Below are positions 23,989 to 36,790 of a stretch of 64,000 bases of DNA, piece after piece. Position 1 is the first letter of the stretch; the number at the start of each line of letters is the position of its first letter. The notes under the pieces were generated by a model. That model did no database searches. It was not told the DNA's origin and saw nothing but the letters and a program-made list of their open reading frames with translations. This stretch comes from Plasmopara viticola. Lineage: Eukaryota > Oomycota > Peronosporomycetes > Peronosporales > Peronosporaceae. The DNA is taken from positions 1-64,000 of the forward strand of contig MBPM02000135.1 in NCBI GenBank assembly GCA_001695595.3, read 5' to 3'. The position numbers were made by a program, and so were the translations under genes.

Positions 23989-26219
23989 GCCACGACGAAG
24001 TGTATAATCATTCTGTTGGAGTACCGAGACATTGTACAGCCACAGATACGTCCTTTCTGTCGGCCTAGACATGCACAGAAGCAATATAGCCACAACGAAG
24101 TGTATAAGCATCAGTTAGAGTGCTAAGACGTTGTACGGCCAAAGACACGTCCTTTCTATTGCTTTAGACATGCACAGATGCAATAGAGCTTCAACGAAGT
24201 GTATAATAATTCTGTTGGAGTACTGAGACATTGTACGGCCACAGATACGTCTTTTCTATCGCTCTAGACATGCACAGAAGCAATAGAGTCACAACGAAGT
24301 GTATAATCATTCTGTTGGAGCGCTGAGACGTTGTACGGCCACAGATACGTCCTTTCTATCGCTCTAGACATGCACAGACGCGATAGAGCCACAACGAAGT
24401 GTATAATCATTTTGTTGGAGTACTGAGACGTTGTACGCCCACAGATACATCTTTTCCTTCGCTCAAGACATGCACAGACGGAATAGACCCACGACGAAGT
24501 GTATAAGCATTCAGTTTGAGCGCTGAGGCGTTGTACGGCCACAGATACGTCCTTTGTATCGCTCTAGACATGCACAGAAGCAATAGAGCCACATCGAAGT
24601 GTATAATCATTCTGTTGGAGAGCTGAAACGTTCTACGGCCACATATACGTCCTTCTATCGCTCTAGACATACACAGAAGCACTAGAGCCACATCGATGTG
24701 TATAATCATTCTGTTGAAGGGCTGAGACGTTGTACGGCCACAGATACGTCCATTCTATCGCTTTAGACATGCACAGACGCGATAAAGTCACGACGAAGTG
24801 TATAATCATTCTGTTGGAGTACTGAGACGTTGTACGGCCACAGATACGTCCTTTCTATCGCACTAGACATGCACAGACGCGATATTCTGTTGGAGCGCTG
24901 AGACGTTGTACGGCCCCAGATACGTCTTTTCTTTCTCTCTAGACATGTACAGATGCAATAGAGCCACAAAAAGGTGTATAAACATTCTGTTGTTGCAATG
25001 AGACGTTGTACGGCCACAGATACGTTCTTTCTATCGCTCTAGACATGCACATCTGGAAAAGAGCCACATCGAAGTATAAAAACATTCTGTTGGAGTACTG
25101 AGACGTTGTGCGTTCACAGAAACGCCCTTGCTATCGCTCTAGACATGCACAGATGCAATAGAGCCACAACGAAGTGTAAAAGAATTCTGTTGGAGGGCTG
25201 AGACGTTGTACGGCCACAAATACGTCCTTTCTTTCGCTCTAGACATGCACAGAAGCAATAATTCTACGACGAAGTGTATAATCATTCTGTTGGAGGGCTG
25301 AGACGTTGTACGGCCACAGATACGTCCTCTCTATCGCTCTAGACATACACAGAAGCAATAGAGCCACGACGAATTGTATATTTATTCTGTTGAAGGGCTG
25401 AGACGTTTTACGTCCACAGATACGTTCTTTCTATCGCTCTAGACATGCACAGATGGAATAGAGCCACAAATAAGTGTATAATCATTCTGTTGGAACGCTG
25501 AGATGTTTTACGGCCACAGAAGTGTCCTTTCTATCGCTCTAGGCATACACAGAAGCAATAGAACCACGACAAAGTGTGTAATCATTCTGTTGAAGCGCTG
25601 AGACAATGTACGGCCAAAGATACGTCCTTTCTATCGCTCTAGATATGCACAAAAGGAATAATGCCACGACGAAGTGTATAATAATTCGGTTGGAGGGCCG
25701 AGACGTTGTACGGCCACATATACGTCCTTTCTATCGCTCTAGACATGCACAGATGGAATAGAGCCACAAAGAATTGTATAATCATTCTGTTGAAGCGCTG
25801 AGACGTTGTACGGCCACAGAAGTGTTCTTTCTATCGCTCAAGGCATACACAGAAGCATTAGAACCACGACAAAGTGTATAATCATTCTGTTAAAGCGCTG
25901 AGACGTTGTACGGCCAGAGATACGTCTTTTCTTTCGCTTTAGACATGCACAGAAGGAATAAAGCCACGACGAAGTGTATGATCGTTCTGTTGGAGCGCTA
26001 TGACGTTGTACCGCCAAGGATACGTCTTTTCCTTTGCTCTAGACATGCACAGACGCGATAGAGCCACAACGAAGTGTAAAATTATTCTGTTGGAGCGCTG
26101 AGACGTTGTACGGCACAGATACGTCCTTTCTATCGCACTAGACATGCACAGATGCGATAGAGCCACAACGAAGTGTTTAATCATTCTGTTGGAGTACTGA
26201 GACGTTGTACGGCCACAGA

Positions 26220-26620
26220 TACGTCCTTTCTATCGCTCTAGACATGCACAGACGCCATAGAGCCACAACGAAGTGTATAATTATTTTGTTGGAACGCTGA
26301 GACGTTGTACAGCCGCAAATACGTCCTTTCGTTTGCTCTAGACATGCACAGATGCGATAAAGACACGACGAAGTGTTTAATCATTATGTTGGAGTACTGA
26401 GACGTTGTACGCCCACAGATACGTCCTTTCTATCGCTCTAGACATGCACAGACGCCATAGAGCCACAACGAAGTGTATAATCATTTTGTTGGAAAGCTGA
26501 GACGTTGTACAGCCACAAATACGTCCTTTCGTTTGCTCTAGACATGCACAGATGCGATAAAGACACGACGAAGTGTATAATCATTTTGTTGGAGTACTGA
26601 GACGTTGTACGCCCACAGAT
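26220..26620 (-). repeat. Dimeric 200-bp higher-order repeat
   Basis: A pair of monomers (GACGCCATAGAGCC with TTTTGTTGGAA, then CGTCCTTTCGTTTGCTC with AGATGCGATAAAGACACG) is repeated at a 200-base offset with few differences. Confidence 0.8.
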
Positions 26621-27399
26621 ACGTCCTTTCTATCGCTCTAGACATGCACAGATGGAATAGAGCCATAAAGAAGTGTACAATCATTCAGTTGGAGCGCTGA
26701 GACGTTGGACGGCCACAGATACGTCCATTTTTTCGCTCTAGACATGCACAGAAGCAATAGAGCCAAGAAGAAGTAAATAATCATTCTGTTGGAGTACAGA
26801 GACGTTATACGGCCACAGATACGTCCTTTCTATCGCTCTAGACATGCACATTTGAAATAGAGCCCTAACGAAGTGTTTAATCATTCTGTTGGAGTACTGA
26901 GACGTTGTACGGCCACAGATACATCCTTTCTGTCGCTCTAGACATGCACAGACGCGATAGAGCCACAACAAAGTGTATAATCATTCTGTTGGAGCGCTGA
27001 GACGTTGTACGGCCACGGATACGTCCTTTCTATCGCTCTAGACATGCACAGATGCGATAGAGCCACAACGAAGTGTTTAATCATTCTGTTGGAGTGGTGA
27101 GACGTTGTACGGCCACAGATACGTCCTTTATTCTCTCTAGACATGTACAGATGCAACAGAGCCACAAAGAAGTGTATAAGCATTCTGTTGGAGTACTGAG
27201 ACGTTGTACGGCCACAAATACGTTCTTTCTATCGCTCTAGACATGCACAGAAGCAATAATTTTACGACGAAGTGTGTATTCATTCTGTTGAAGGGCGGAG
27301 ACGTTGCACGGCCATAGATACGTCCTTTCTATCCCTGTAGACAGCAAAGATGCGATAGAGCCACAACGAAGTGTTTAATATTCCTGTTGGAGCGCTGAG

Positions 27400-28890
27400 A
27401 CGTTGTACGGCCACAGATACGTCCTTTCTATCGCTCTAGACATGCACAGACGCGATAGAGCCACAACGAAGTGTAAAATCATTCTGTTGGAGCGCTGAGA
27501 CGTTGTACGGCCACGGATACGTCCTTTTTATTTCTCTAGACATGCACAGATGCGATAGAGCCACAACGAAGTGTTTAATCATTGTGTTGGAGTACTGAGA
27601 CGTTGTACGGCCACATATACGTCCTTTATATCGCTCTAGACATGCACAGATGCATTAAAGCCACGACGAAGTGTATGATCATTTTGTTGGAGTACTGAGA
27701 CGTTGTACGCCCACAGATACGTCCTTTCTATCGCTCTAGACATGCACAGATGGAAAAGACCCACGACGAAGTGTATAATCATTCTGTTGGAGCGCTAAGA
27801 CATTGTAGAGCCACAGATACGTCTTTTCGATCACTCTAGACATGCACAGATGCAATAGAGCCACATCGAAGTGCATAATCAATGTGTTGGAGGGCTGAGA
27901 CGTTGTGCGTCTACAGAAACGCCCTTTCTATCGCTCTAGACATGCACAGATGCACTAGAGCTCCAACGAAATGTATAATTATCCTGTTGGATCGCTGAGA
28001 CGTTGTACGGCCACAGATACGTCCTTTCTATCGCTCTAGACATGCACAGATGCAATAGAGCCACGACGAAGTGTATAATCATTCTGTTGAAGCGCTAAGA
28101 CATTGTACGGCCACAGATACGTCCTTTCTATCGCTGTAGACATGCACAGATGCGATAGAGCCACAACGAAGTGTTTAATCATTCTGTTGGAGTACTGAGA
28201 CGTTGTACGGCCACAGATACGTCCTTTCTATCGCTCTAGACATGCACAGACGCGATAGAGCCACAACGAAGTGTAAAATCAATCTGTTTGTCGCGCTGAG
28301 ACTTTGTACGGCCACGGATACGTCCTTTCTATCGCACTAGACATGCACAGATGCGATAGAGCCACAACGAAGTGTTTAATCATTCTGTTGGAGTATTGAG
28401 ACGTTGTACGGCCACAGATACGTCCTTTCTATCGCTCTAGACATGCACAGACGCCATAAAGCCACAACGAAGTGTATAATCATTCTGTTGGAGCGCTGAG
28501 ACGTTGTACGGCCACGGATACGTCCTTTCTATTGCTCTAGACATGCACAGATGCGATAGAGCCACAACGAAGTGTTTAATCATTGTGTTGGAGTACTGAG
28601 ACGTTTTACGGCCACATATACGTCCTTTCTATCGCTCTAGACATGCACAGATGCGATAAAGCCAAGACGAAGTGTATGATCATTTTGTTGGAGTACTGAG
28701 ACGTTGTACGCCCACAGATACGTCCTTTCTATCGCTCTAGACATGCACAGATGGAAAAGACCCACGACGAAGTGTATAATCATTCTGTTGGAGCGCAAAG
28801 ACATTGTAGAGCCACAGATCCGTCTTTTCGATCACTCTAGACATGCACAGATGCAATAGAGCCACATCGAAGTGCATAATCAATCTGTTG
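27400..28890 (-). repeat. Tandem duplication, 1001-bp offset (about 27400-27890 and 28400-28890)
   Basis: Marks shared in order: CATTGTGTTGGAGTACTGAG, CGGCCACATATACGTCC, GTGTATGATCATTTTG, GATGGAAAAGACCCACG and GTAGAGCCACAGAT. The offset is ten monomers plus one base. Confidence 0.83.
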
Positions 28891-29659
28891 GAGGGCTGAG
28901 ACGTTGTACGGCCAAAGATACGTTCTATCTATCGCTCTAGACATGCACAGATGCGATAGAGCCACAACAAAGTGTATAATCGTTCTGTTGGAGTGCTAAG
29001 ACGTTGTACGGTCACAGATACGTCCTTTCTATCGCTCTAGACATGCACAGAAGCAATCGAGCCACAACGAAGTGTAAAATCATTCTGTTGGAGCGCGGAT
29101 GAGTTGTACAGCCACAGAGACGTCCTTTTTATCGCTCTAGACATGCACAGATGCGATAGAGCCCCAACGAAGTGTATAATCATTCTGTTGGAGCACTGAG
29201 GCGTTGTACGACCACAGATACGTCCCTTCTTTCGCTCTAGACATTCAAAGATGTAATAGAGCCACGACGAAGTGTATAATTATTCTGTTAGAGCACTGAG
29301 ACGTTGTACGGCCACAGATACGTCCTTTCTATCGCTCTACACATACACAGAAGTAATAGAGCCACGACAAAGTGTATAATCATTCTGTTGGTGCACTGAG
29401 ACGTTGTAAGGGCACAGATACGTTTTTTCGATCGCTCTAGACATGCACAAATGCAATAGAGCCACAAAGAAGTGTATAAGCATTCAGTTGGAGCGCAGAG
29501 ACGGTGTACGGCCACATATACGTCCTTTTTATCGCTCTAGACATGCACAGAAGCAATAGAGCCAAAACGAAGTGTATAATCATTCTGTTGGAGTACTGAG
29601 ACGTTGTACGGCCAAAGATACGTCCTTTCTATCGCTCTACACATACACAAAAGCAATAG

Positions 29660-30050
29660 AGCCACAACGTAGTGTTAAATCATTCTGTTGGTGCGCTGAA
29701 ACGTTGTACGGCCACAGATACGTCCTTTCTATCGCTTTAGGCATGCACAAAAGCAGTAATGCAACGACAAAGTTTATAATCATTCTGTTAGAGCGCTGAA
29801 ACGTTGTACGGCCACAGATACGTCCTTTCTTTCGCTCTAGACATGCACAGAAGCAATAAAGCCACGACAAAGTGTATAATCATTTTGTTGGAGTACTGAG
29901 ACGTCGTACGCCCACAGATACGTCCTTTCTATCGCTCTAGATATACACAGGAGCAATTGAACCACGACAAAGTGTATAATCATTCTGTTGGTGCACTGAG
30001 ACGTTGTACGACCACAGATACATCCTTTCGATCGCTCTAGACATGCACAG
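29660..30050 (-). repeat. Diverged relative of the 32.8-36.8 kb higher-order unit
   Basis: The run GCAGTAATGCAACGAC, CTGTTAGAGCGCTGA, GACGTCGTACGCCCACAG and GAGCAATTGAACCACGAC matches part of the 1.3-kb unit downstream (about 32900-33160) at an offset near 3198, with more differences than those copies show among themselves. It looks like an older copy of part of that unit. Confidence 0.7.
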
Positions 30051-30359
30051 ATGCAATAGAGCCACAAAGAAGTGTAAAAGCATTCAGTTGGTTCACTGAG
30101 ACGTTGTACGGCCACATATACGTCCTCTCTATCTTTCTAGACATGCACAGAAGCAATAGAGCAAAAACAAAGTGTATAATCATTCTGTTGGAGCACTGAG
30201 CGTTGTACGACCAAAGATACGTCCTTTCTATCGCTCTAGACATGCACAGAAGCAATAGAGCCACATCGAAGTGTATAATCATTCTGTTGGAGCTCTGAGA
30301 CGTTGTACGGCCATAGATACGTCGTTTCTATCGCTCTAGACATGCATAGAAGCAATAGA

Positions 30360-31230
30360 GCCAAGAAGAAGTATATAATCATTCTGTTGGAGTACTGAGA
30401 CGTTGTACTACCACAGATACGTCCTTTCTATCGCTCTAGACATTCACAGACGCGATAGAGCCACAACGAAGTGTATAATCATTCTGTTGGAGCGCTGAGA
30501 TGTTGTACGGCCACAGATACGTCCTTTCTATCGCATTAAAAATGCACAGATGCGATAGAGCCACAACAAAGTGTTTAATCAAAATGTTTGAGCGCTGAGA
30601 CGTCGTACGGCCACGGATACGTCCTTTCGTTCGCTCTAGACATGCACAGATGCAAAAGAGCAACACCGAAGTGTATAATTATTCTGTTGGAGGGCTGAGA
30701 CGTTGTACGACCAAAAATACGTCCATTCTATCGCTATAGACATTCAAAGATGTAATAGAGCCACGACGAAGTGTATAATCATTCTGTTGGAGCGCTGAGA
30801 CGTTGTACGGCACAGATACGTCCTTTCTATCGCTCTAGACATGCACAGAAGCAATAGAGCCAAGAAGAAGTGTATAATCATTCTGTTGGAGTACTGAGAC
30901 GTTGTACTACCACAGTTACGTCCTTTTTATCGCTCTAGACATGCACAGACGCGATAGAACCACAACTAAGTGTATAATCATTCTGTTGGAGCGCTGAGAT
31001 GTTGTATGGCCACAGATACGTCCTTTTTATCACTCTTAAAATGCACAGATGCGATAGAGCCACAACAAAGTGTTTAATCATTCTGTTGGAGCTCTGAGAC
31101 GTCGTACGGCCACGGATACGTCCTTTCGTTTGCTCTAGACATGCACAGATGCAAAAGAGCAACACCGAAGTGTATAATTATTGTGTTGGAGGGCTGAGAC
31201 GTTGTACGACCAAAAATACGTGCTTTCCAT
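30360..31230 (-). repeat. Tandem duplication, about 499-bp offset (30360-30740 and 30860-31230)
   Basis: Both copies carry AGCCAAGAAGAAGT, GTTGTACTACCACAG, TTAAAAATGCACAGATGCG or a close variant, GACGTCGTACGGCCACGG and CAAAAGAGCAACACCGAAG in order. The unit is five monomers. Confidence 0.85.
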
Positions 31231-32814
31231 CGCTCTAGACATGCACAGATGCGATAGAGCCACAACGAAGTGTTTAATCCTTCTGTTCGAGCGCTGAGAC
31301 GTTGTACGGCCACAGATACGTCCTTTCTTTCGCTCTAGACATGCACAGATGCAAAAGAGCCACATCGAAGTGTATAATCATTCTGTTGGAGCGCTGAGAC
31401 GTTGTACGGCACAGATACGTCCTTTCTATCGCTCTAGACATGCACAGATTGAATAGAGCCTTAACAAAGTGTATAAGCATTCTGTTGGTGCGCTGAGACG
31501 TTGTATGGCCACAGGTTCGTCCTTTCTATCGCTCTAGACATACACGGAAGCAATAGAGCCACATCGAAGTGTATAATCATTCTGTTGGAGGGCTGAGACG
31601 ATGTACGGCCACAGATACGTCCATTCTATCGCTCTAGACATACACAGAAGCAATTGAACCACGAAAAAGTGTAGAATAATTCTGTTAGTGCACTGAGACG
31701 TTGTACGGCCACAGATACGTCCTTTCGATCACTCTAGACATGCACAGATGCAATAGACCCGCAAAGAAGTGTATAAGAATTCAGTTGGAGCACTGAGGCG
31801 TTGTACGGCAAAGATACGTCCTTTCTTTCGCTTCAGGCATGCACAGACGCAATAATGCCACGACGAAGTGTAAAATCATTCTGTTGGAGCGCCGAGACGT
31901 TGTACGGTCAAAGATACGTCCTTTGTATCGCTCAAGACATGCACAAAAGCAATAATGCCACGACAAAGTGTATAAGAATTCTGTTGGAGGGCTGAGACGT
32001 TGTACGGCCACAAATGCGTCCTTTCTATCGCTCTAGACATACACAGAAGCAATAGAGCCACATCAAAGTGTATAATCATTCTATTGGATCGCTGAGACGT
32101 TGTATGGCCACACATACGTCCTTTATGTCGCTCTAGACATGCACAGAAGCGATAGAGCCACATCGAAATGTATAATCATTCTGTTGGACTGCCAAGACGT
32201 TGTACGGCCACAGATACGTCTTTTCTTTCGCTCTAGACATACACAGAAGCAATCGAGCCACGACGAAGTGTATAATCATTCTGTTGGAGCACTGAGGCGT
32301 TGTACGACCACAGATACGTCCCTTCTTTCGCTCTAGACATTTAAAGATGTAATTGAGCCACATCAAAATGTATAATCATTCTGTTGGACTGCCAAGACGC
32401 TGTACGGCCACAGATACGTCCTTTCTATCGCTCTAGACATACACAGAAGCAATAGAACCACGACAAAGTGAATAATAATTCTGTTGGTGCACTGAGACGT
32501 TGTACGGCCACAGATACGTCCTTTCGATCGCTATAGACATGCACAGATGCAATAGAGACACAAAGAAGTGTATAATCACTCAGTTGGAGCGCTGAGACGT
32601 TGTACGGCCACAGATACGTCCTCTCTATCGCTCTAGACATGCACAGAAGCAATTGAGCCAAAACGAAGTGTATAATCATTCTGTTTGAGTACTGAGACGT
32701 TGTACGGCCAAAGATACGTTCTTTTTATCGCTCTAGGCATGCACAGAAGCAATAGAGCCACGACGAAGTGTATAATCATTCTGTTGGAGTACGGAGACGT
32801 TGTACGACCAAAAA

Positions 32815-35800
32815 TACGTCCTTTCTATCGCTCTGGACATGCACAGATGCGATAGAGACACAACGAAGTGTTTAATCATTCTGTTGGTGCGCTGAAACGT
32901 TGTACGTCCACAGATACGTCCTTTCTGCCGCTTTAGACATGCACAAAAGCAGTAATGCAACGACGAAGTTTATAATCATTCCGTTAGAGCGCTGAGACGT
33001 TGTACGGCCACAAATACGTCCTTTCTTTCGCTCTAGACATGCACAGAATCAATAAAGCCACGACGAAGTGTATAATCATTTTGTTGGAGTACTGAGACGT
33101 CGTACGCCCACAGATACGTCCTTTCTATCGCTCTAGACATACACAGAAGCAATTGAACCACGACAGAGTGTGAAATCATTCTGTTAGTGCACTGAGACGT
33201 TGTACGGCCATAGGTACGTCTTACTGATCAATCTAGACATGCACAGATGCAATTGAGCCACAAAGAAGTGTATAAGAATTCAGTTGGAGCACTGAGGCGT
33301 TGTACGGCAAAGATACGTCCTTTCTTTCGCTTCAGGTATGCACAGAAGCAATAATGCCACGACGAAGTGTAAAATCATTCTGTTGGAGCGCCGAGACGTT
33401 GTACGGTCAAAGATACGTTCTTTGTATCGCTCAAGACATGCACAAAAGCAATAATGCCACGACGAAGTGTATAATCATTTTGTTGGAGGGCTGAGACGTT
33501 GTACGGCCACAGATACGTCCTTTGTATCGCTCTAGACATGCACAGATGCGATAGAGCCACAACGAAGTGTATAATCATTCTGTTGGAGCGCTGATACGTT
33601 GTATGGCCACAGATACGTCTTTTCTATCGCTCTAGACATGCACAGATGCGATAGAGCCACAAAGAAGTGTATAATCATTCTGTTGGAGCGCTGAGACGTT
33701 GTACGTCCAAAAATACGTCCTTTCTATCGCTCTAGACATGCACAAATGCAATAGAGTTCTAACAAAGTGTTTAATCATTCTGTTGGTGCGCTTAGGCGTT
33801 TTATGGCAAAGATACGTCCTTTCTTTCGCATCAGACATGCACAGAAGCAATAATGCCACGACGAAGTGTAAAATCATTCTGTTGGAGGGCTGAGACGTTG
33901 TACGGCCAAAGATTTGTTTTTTCTATCGCTCTAGACATATACAGAAGCAATAGAGCCTTATCGAAGTGTATAATCATTCAGTCAGAGCGCTGAGACGTTG
34001 TGCGGCCCACAGATACGTCCTTTCTATCGCTCTAGACATGCACAAAAGCAATAATGCCACGACGAAGTGTAAAATCATTCTGTTGGAGCGCTGAGACGTT
34101 GTACGGCCACAGATACGTCCTTTCTATCGCTCTGGACATGCACAGATGCGATAGAGCCACAACGAAGTGCTTAATCATTCGGTTGGTGCGCTGAAACGTT
34201 GTACGTCCACAGATACGTCCTTTCTGCCGCTTTAGACATGCACAAAAGCAGTAATGCAACGACGAAGTTTATAATCATTCTGTTAGAGCGCTGAGACGTT
34301 GTACGGCCACAAATACGTCCTTTCTTTCGCTCTAGACATGCACAGAATCAATAAAGCCACGACGAAGTGTATAATCATTTTGTTGGAGTACTGAGACGTC
34401 GTACGCCCACAGATACGTCCTTTCTATCGCTCTAGACATACACAGAAGCAATTGAACCACGACAAAGTGTGAAATCATTCTGTTAGTGCACTGAGACGTT
34501 GTACGGCCATAGGTACGTCTTTTTGATCAATCTAGACATGCACAGATGCAATTGAGCCACAAAGAAGTGTATAAGAATTCAGTTGGAGCACTGAGGCGTT
34601 GTACGGCAAAGATACGTCCTTTCTTTCGCTTCAAGTATGCACAGAAGCAATAATGCCACGACGAAGTGTAAAATCATTCTTTTGGAGCGCCGAGACGTTG
34701 TACGGTCAAAGATACGTTCTTTGTATCGCTCAAGACATGCACAAAAGCAATAATGCCACGACGAAGTGTATGATCATTTTGTTGGAGGGCTGAGACGTTG
34801 TACGGCCACAGATACGTCCTTTGTATCGCTCTAGACATGCACAGATGCGATAGAGCCACAACGAAGTGTATAATCATTCTGTTGGAGCGCTGAGACGTTG
34901 TATGGCCACAGATACGTCTTTTCTATCGCTCTAGACATGCACAGATGCGATAGAGCCAAAAGAAGTGTATAATTATTCTGTTGGAGCGCTGAGACGTTGT
35001 ACGTCCAAAAATACGTCCTTTCTATCGCTCTAGACATGCACAAATGCAATAGAGTCTAACAAAGTGTTTAATCATTCTGTTGGTGCGCTTAGGCGTTTTA
35101 TGGCAAAGATACGTCCTTTCTTTCGCATCAGACATGCACAGAAGCAATAATGCCACGACGAAGTGTAAAATCATTCTGTTGGAGGGCTGAGACGTTGTAC
35201 GGCCAAAGATTTGTTTTTCTATCGCTCTAGACATATACAGAAGCAATAGAGCCTTATCGAAGTGTATAATCATTCAGTCAGAGCGCTGAGACGTTGTGCG
35301 GCCACAGATACGTCCTTTCTATCGCTCTAGACATGCACAAAAGCAATAATGCCACGACGAAGTGTAAAATCATTCTGTTGGAGCGCTGAGACGTTGTACG
35401 GCCACAGATACGTCCTTTCTATCGCTCTGGACATGCACAGATGCGATAGAGCCACAACGAAGTGCTTAATCATTCGGTTGGTGCGCTGAAACGTTGTACG
35501 TCCACAGATACGTCCTTTCTGCCGCTTTAGACATGCACAAAAGCAGTAATGCAACGACGAAGTTTATAATCATTCTGTTAGAGCGCTGAGACGTTGTACG
35601 GCCACAAATACGTCCTTTCTTTCGCTCTAGACATGCACAGAATCAATAAAGCCACGACGAAGTGTATAATCATTTTGTTGGAGTACTGAGACGTCGTACG
35701 CCCACAGATACGTCCTTTCTATCGCTCTAGACATACACAGAAGCAATTGAACCACGACAAAGTGTGAAATCATTCTGTTAGTGCACTGAGACGTTGTACG

Positions 35801-36790
35801 GCCATAGGTACGTCTTTTTGATCAATCTAGACATGCACAGATGCAATTGAGCCACAAAGAAGTGTATAAGAATCAGTTGGAGCACTGAGGCGTTGTACGG
35901 CAAGATACGTCCTTTCTTTCGCTTCAGGTATGCACAGAAGCAATAATGCCACGACGAAGTGTAAAATCATTCTGTTGGAGCGCCGAGACGTTGTACGGTC
36001 AAAGATACGTTCTTTGTATCGCTCAAGACATGCACAAAAGCAATAATGCCACGACGAAGTGTATAATCATTTTGTTGGAGGTCTGAGACGTTGTACGGCC
36101 ACAGATACGTCCTTTGTATCGCTCTAGACATGCACAGATGCGATAGAGCCACAACGAAGTGTATAATCATTCTGTTGGAGCGCTGAGACGTTGTATGGCA
36201 ACAGATACGTCTTTTCTATCGCTCTAGACATGCACAGATGCGATAGAGCCACAAAGAAGTGTATAATTATTCTGTTGGAGCGCTGAGATGTTGTACGTCC
36301 AAAAATACGTCCTTTCTATCGCTCTAGACATGCACAAATGCAATAGAGTTCTAACAAAGTGTTTAATCATTCTGTTGGTGCGCTTAGACGTTTTATGGCA
36401 AAGATACGTCCTTTCTTTCGCATCAGACATGCACAGAAGCAATAATGCCACGACGAAGTGTAAAATCATTCTGTTGGAGGGCTGAGACGTTGTACGGCCA
36501 AAGATTTGTTTTTTCTATCGCTCTCGACATACACAGAAGCAATAGAGCCTTATCGAAGTGTATAATCATTCAGTTAGAGCGCTGAGACGTTGTACGGCCA
36601 CAGATACGTCCTTTCTATCGCTCTAGACATGCACAAAAGCAATAATGCCACGACGAAGTGTAAAATCATTCTGTTGGAGCGCTGAGACGTTGTACGGCCA
36701 CAGATAAGTCCTTTCTATCGCTCTGGACATGCACAGATGCGATAGAGCCACAACGAAGTGTTTAATCATTCGGTTGGTGCGCTGAAACGT
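32815..36790 (-). repeat. 1.3-kb higher-order repeat, three tandem copies
   Basis: A thirteen-monomer unit is repeated in tandem. The landmark GCCGCTTTAGACATGC lies at 32927, 34226 and 35521, giving unit lengths of 1299 and 1295. Other landmarks keep the same spacing: GTACGGCAAAGATACG, GATTTGTTTTTTCTATCG, TTTTGATCAATCTAGAC or a close variant, and GTTTTATGGCAAAG. The copies differ by scattered substitutions and 1-2 base indels. After the third copy the pattern runs on to about 36790 and then parts from the unit. This is the clearest classical higher-order repeat in the window. Confidence 0.93.
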
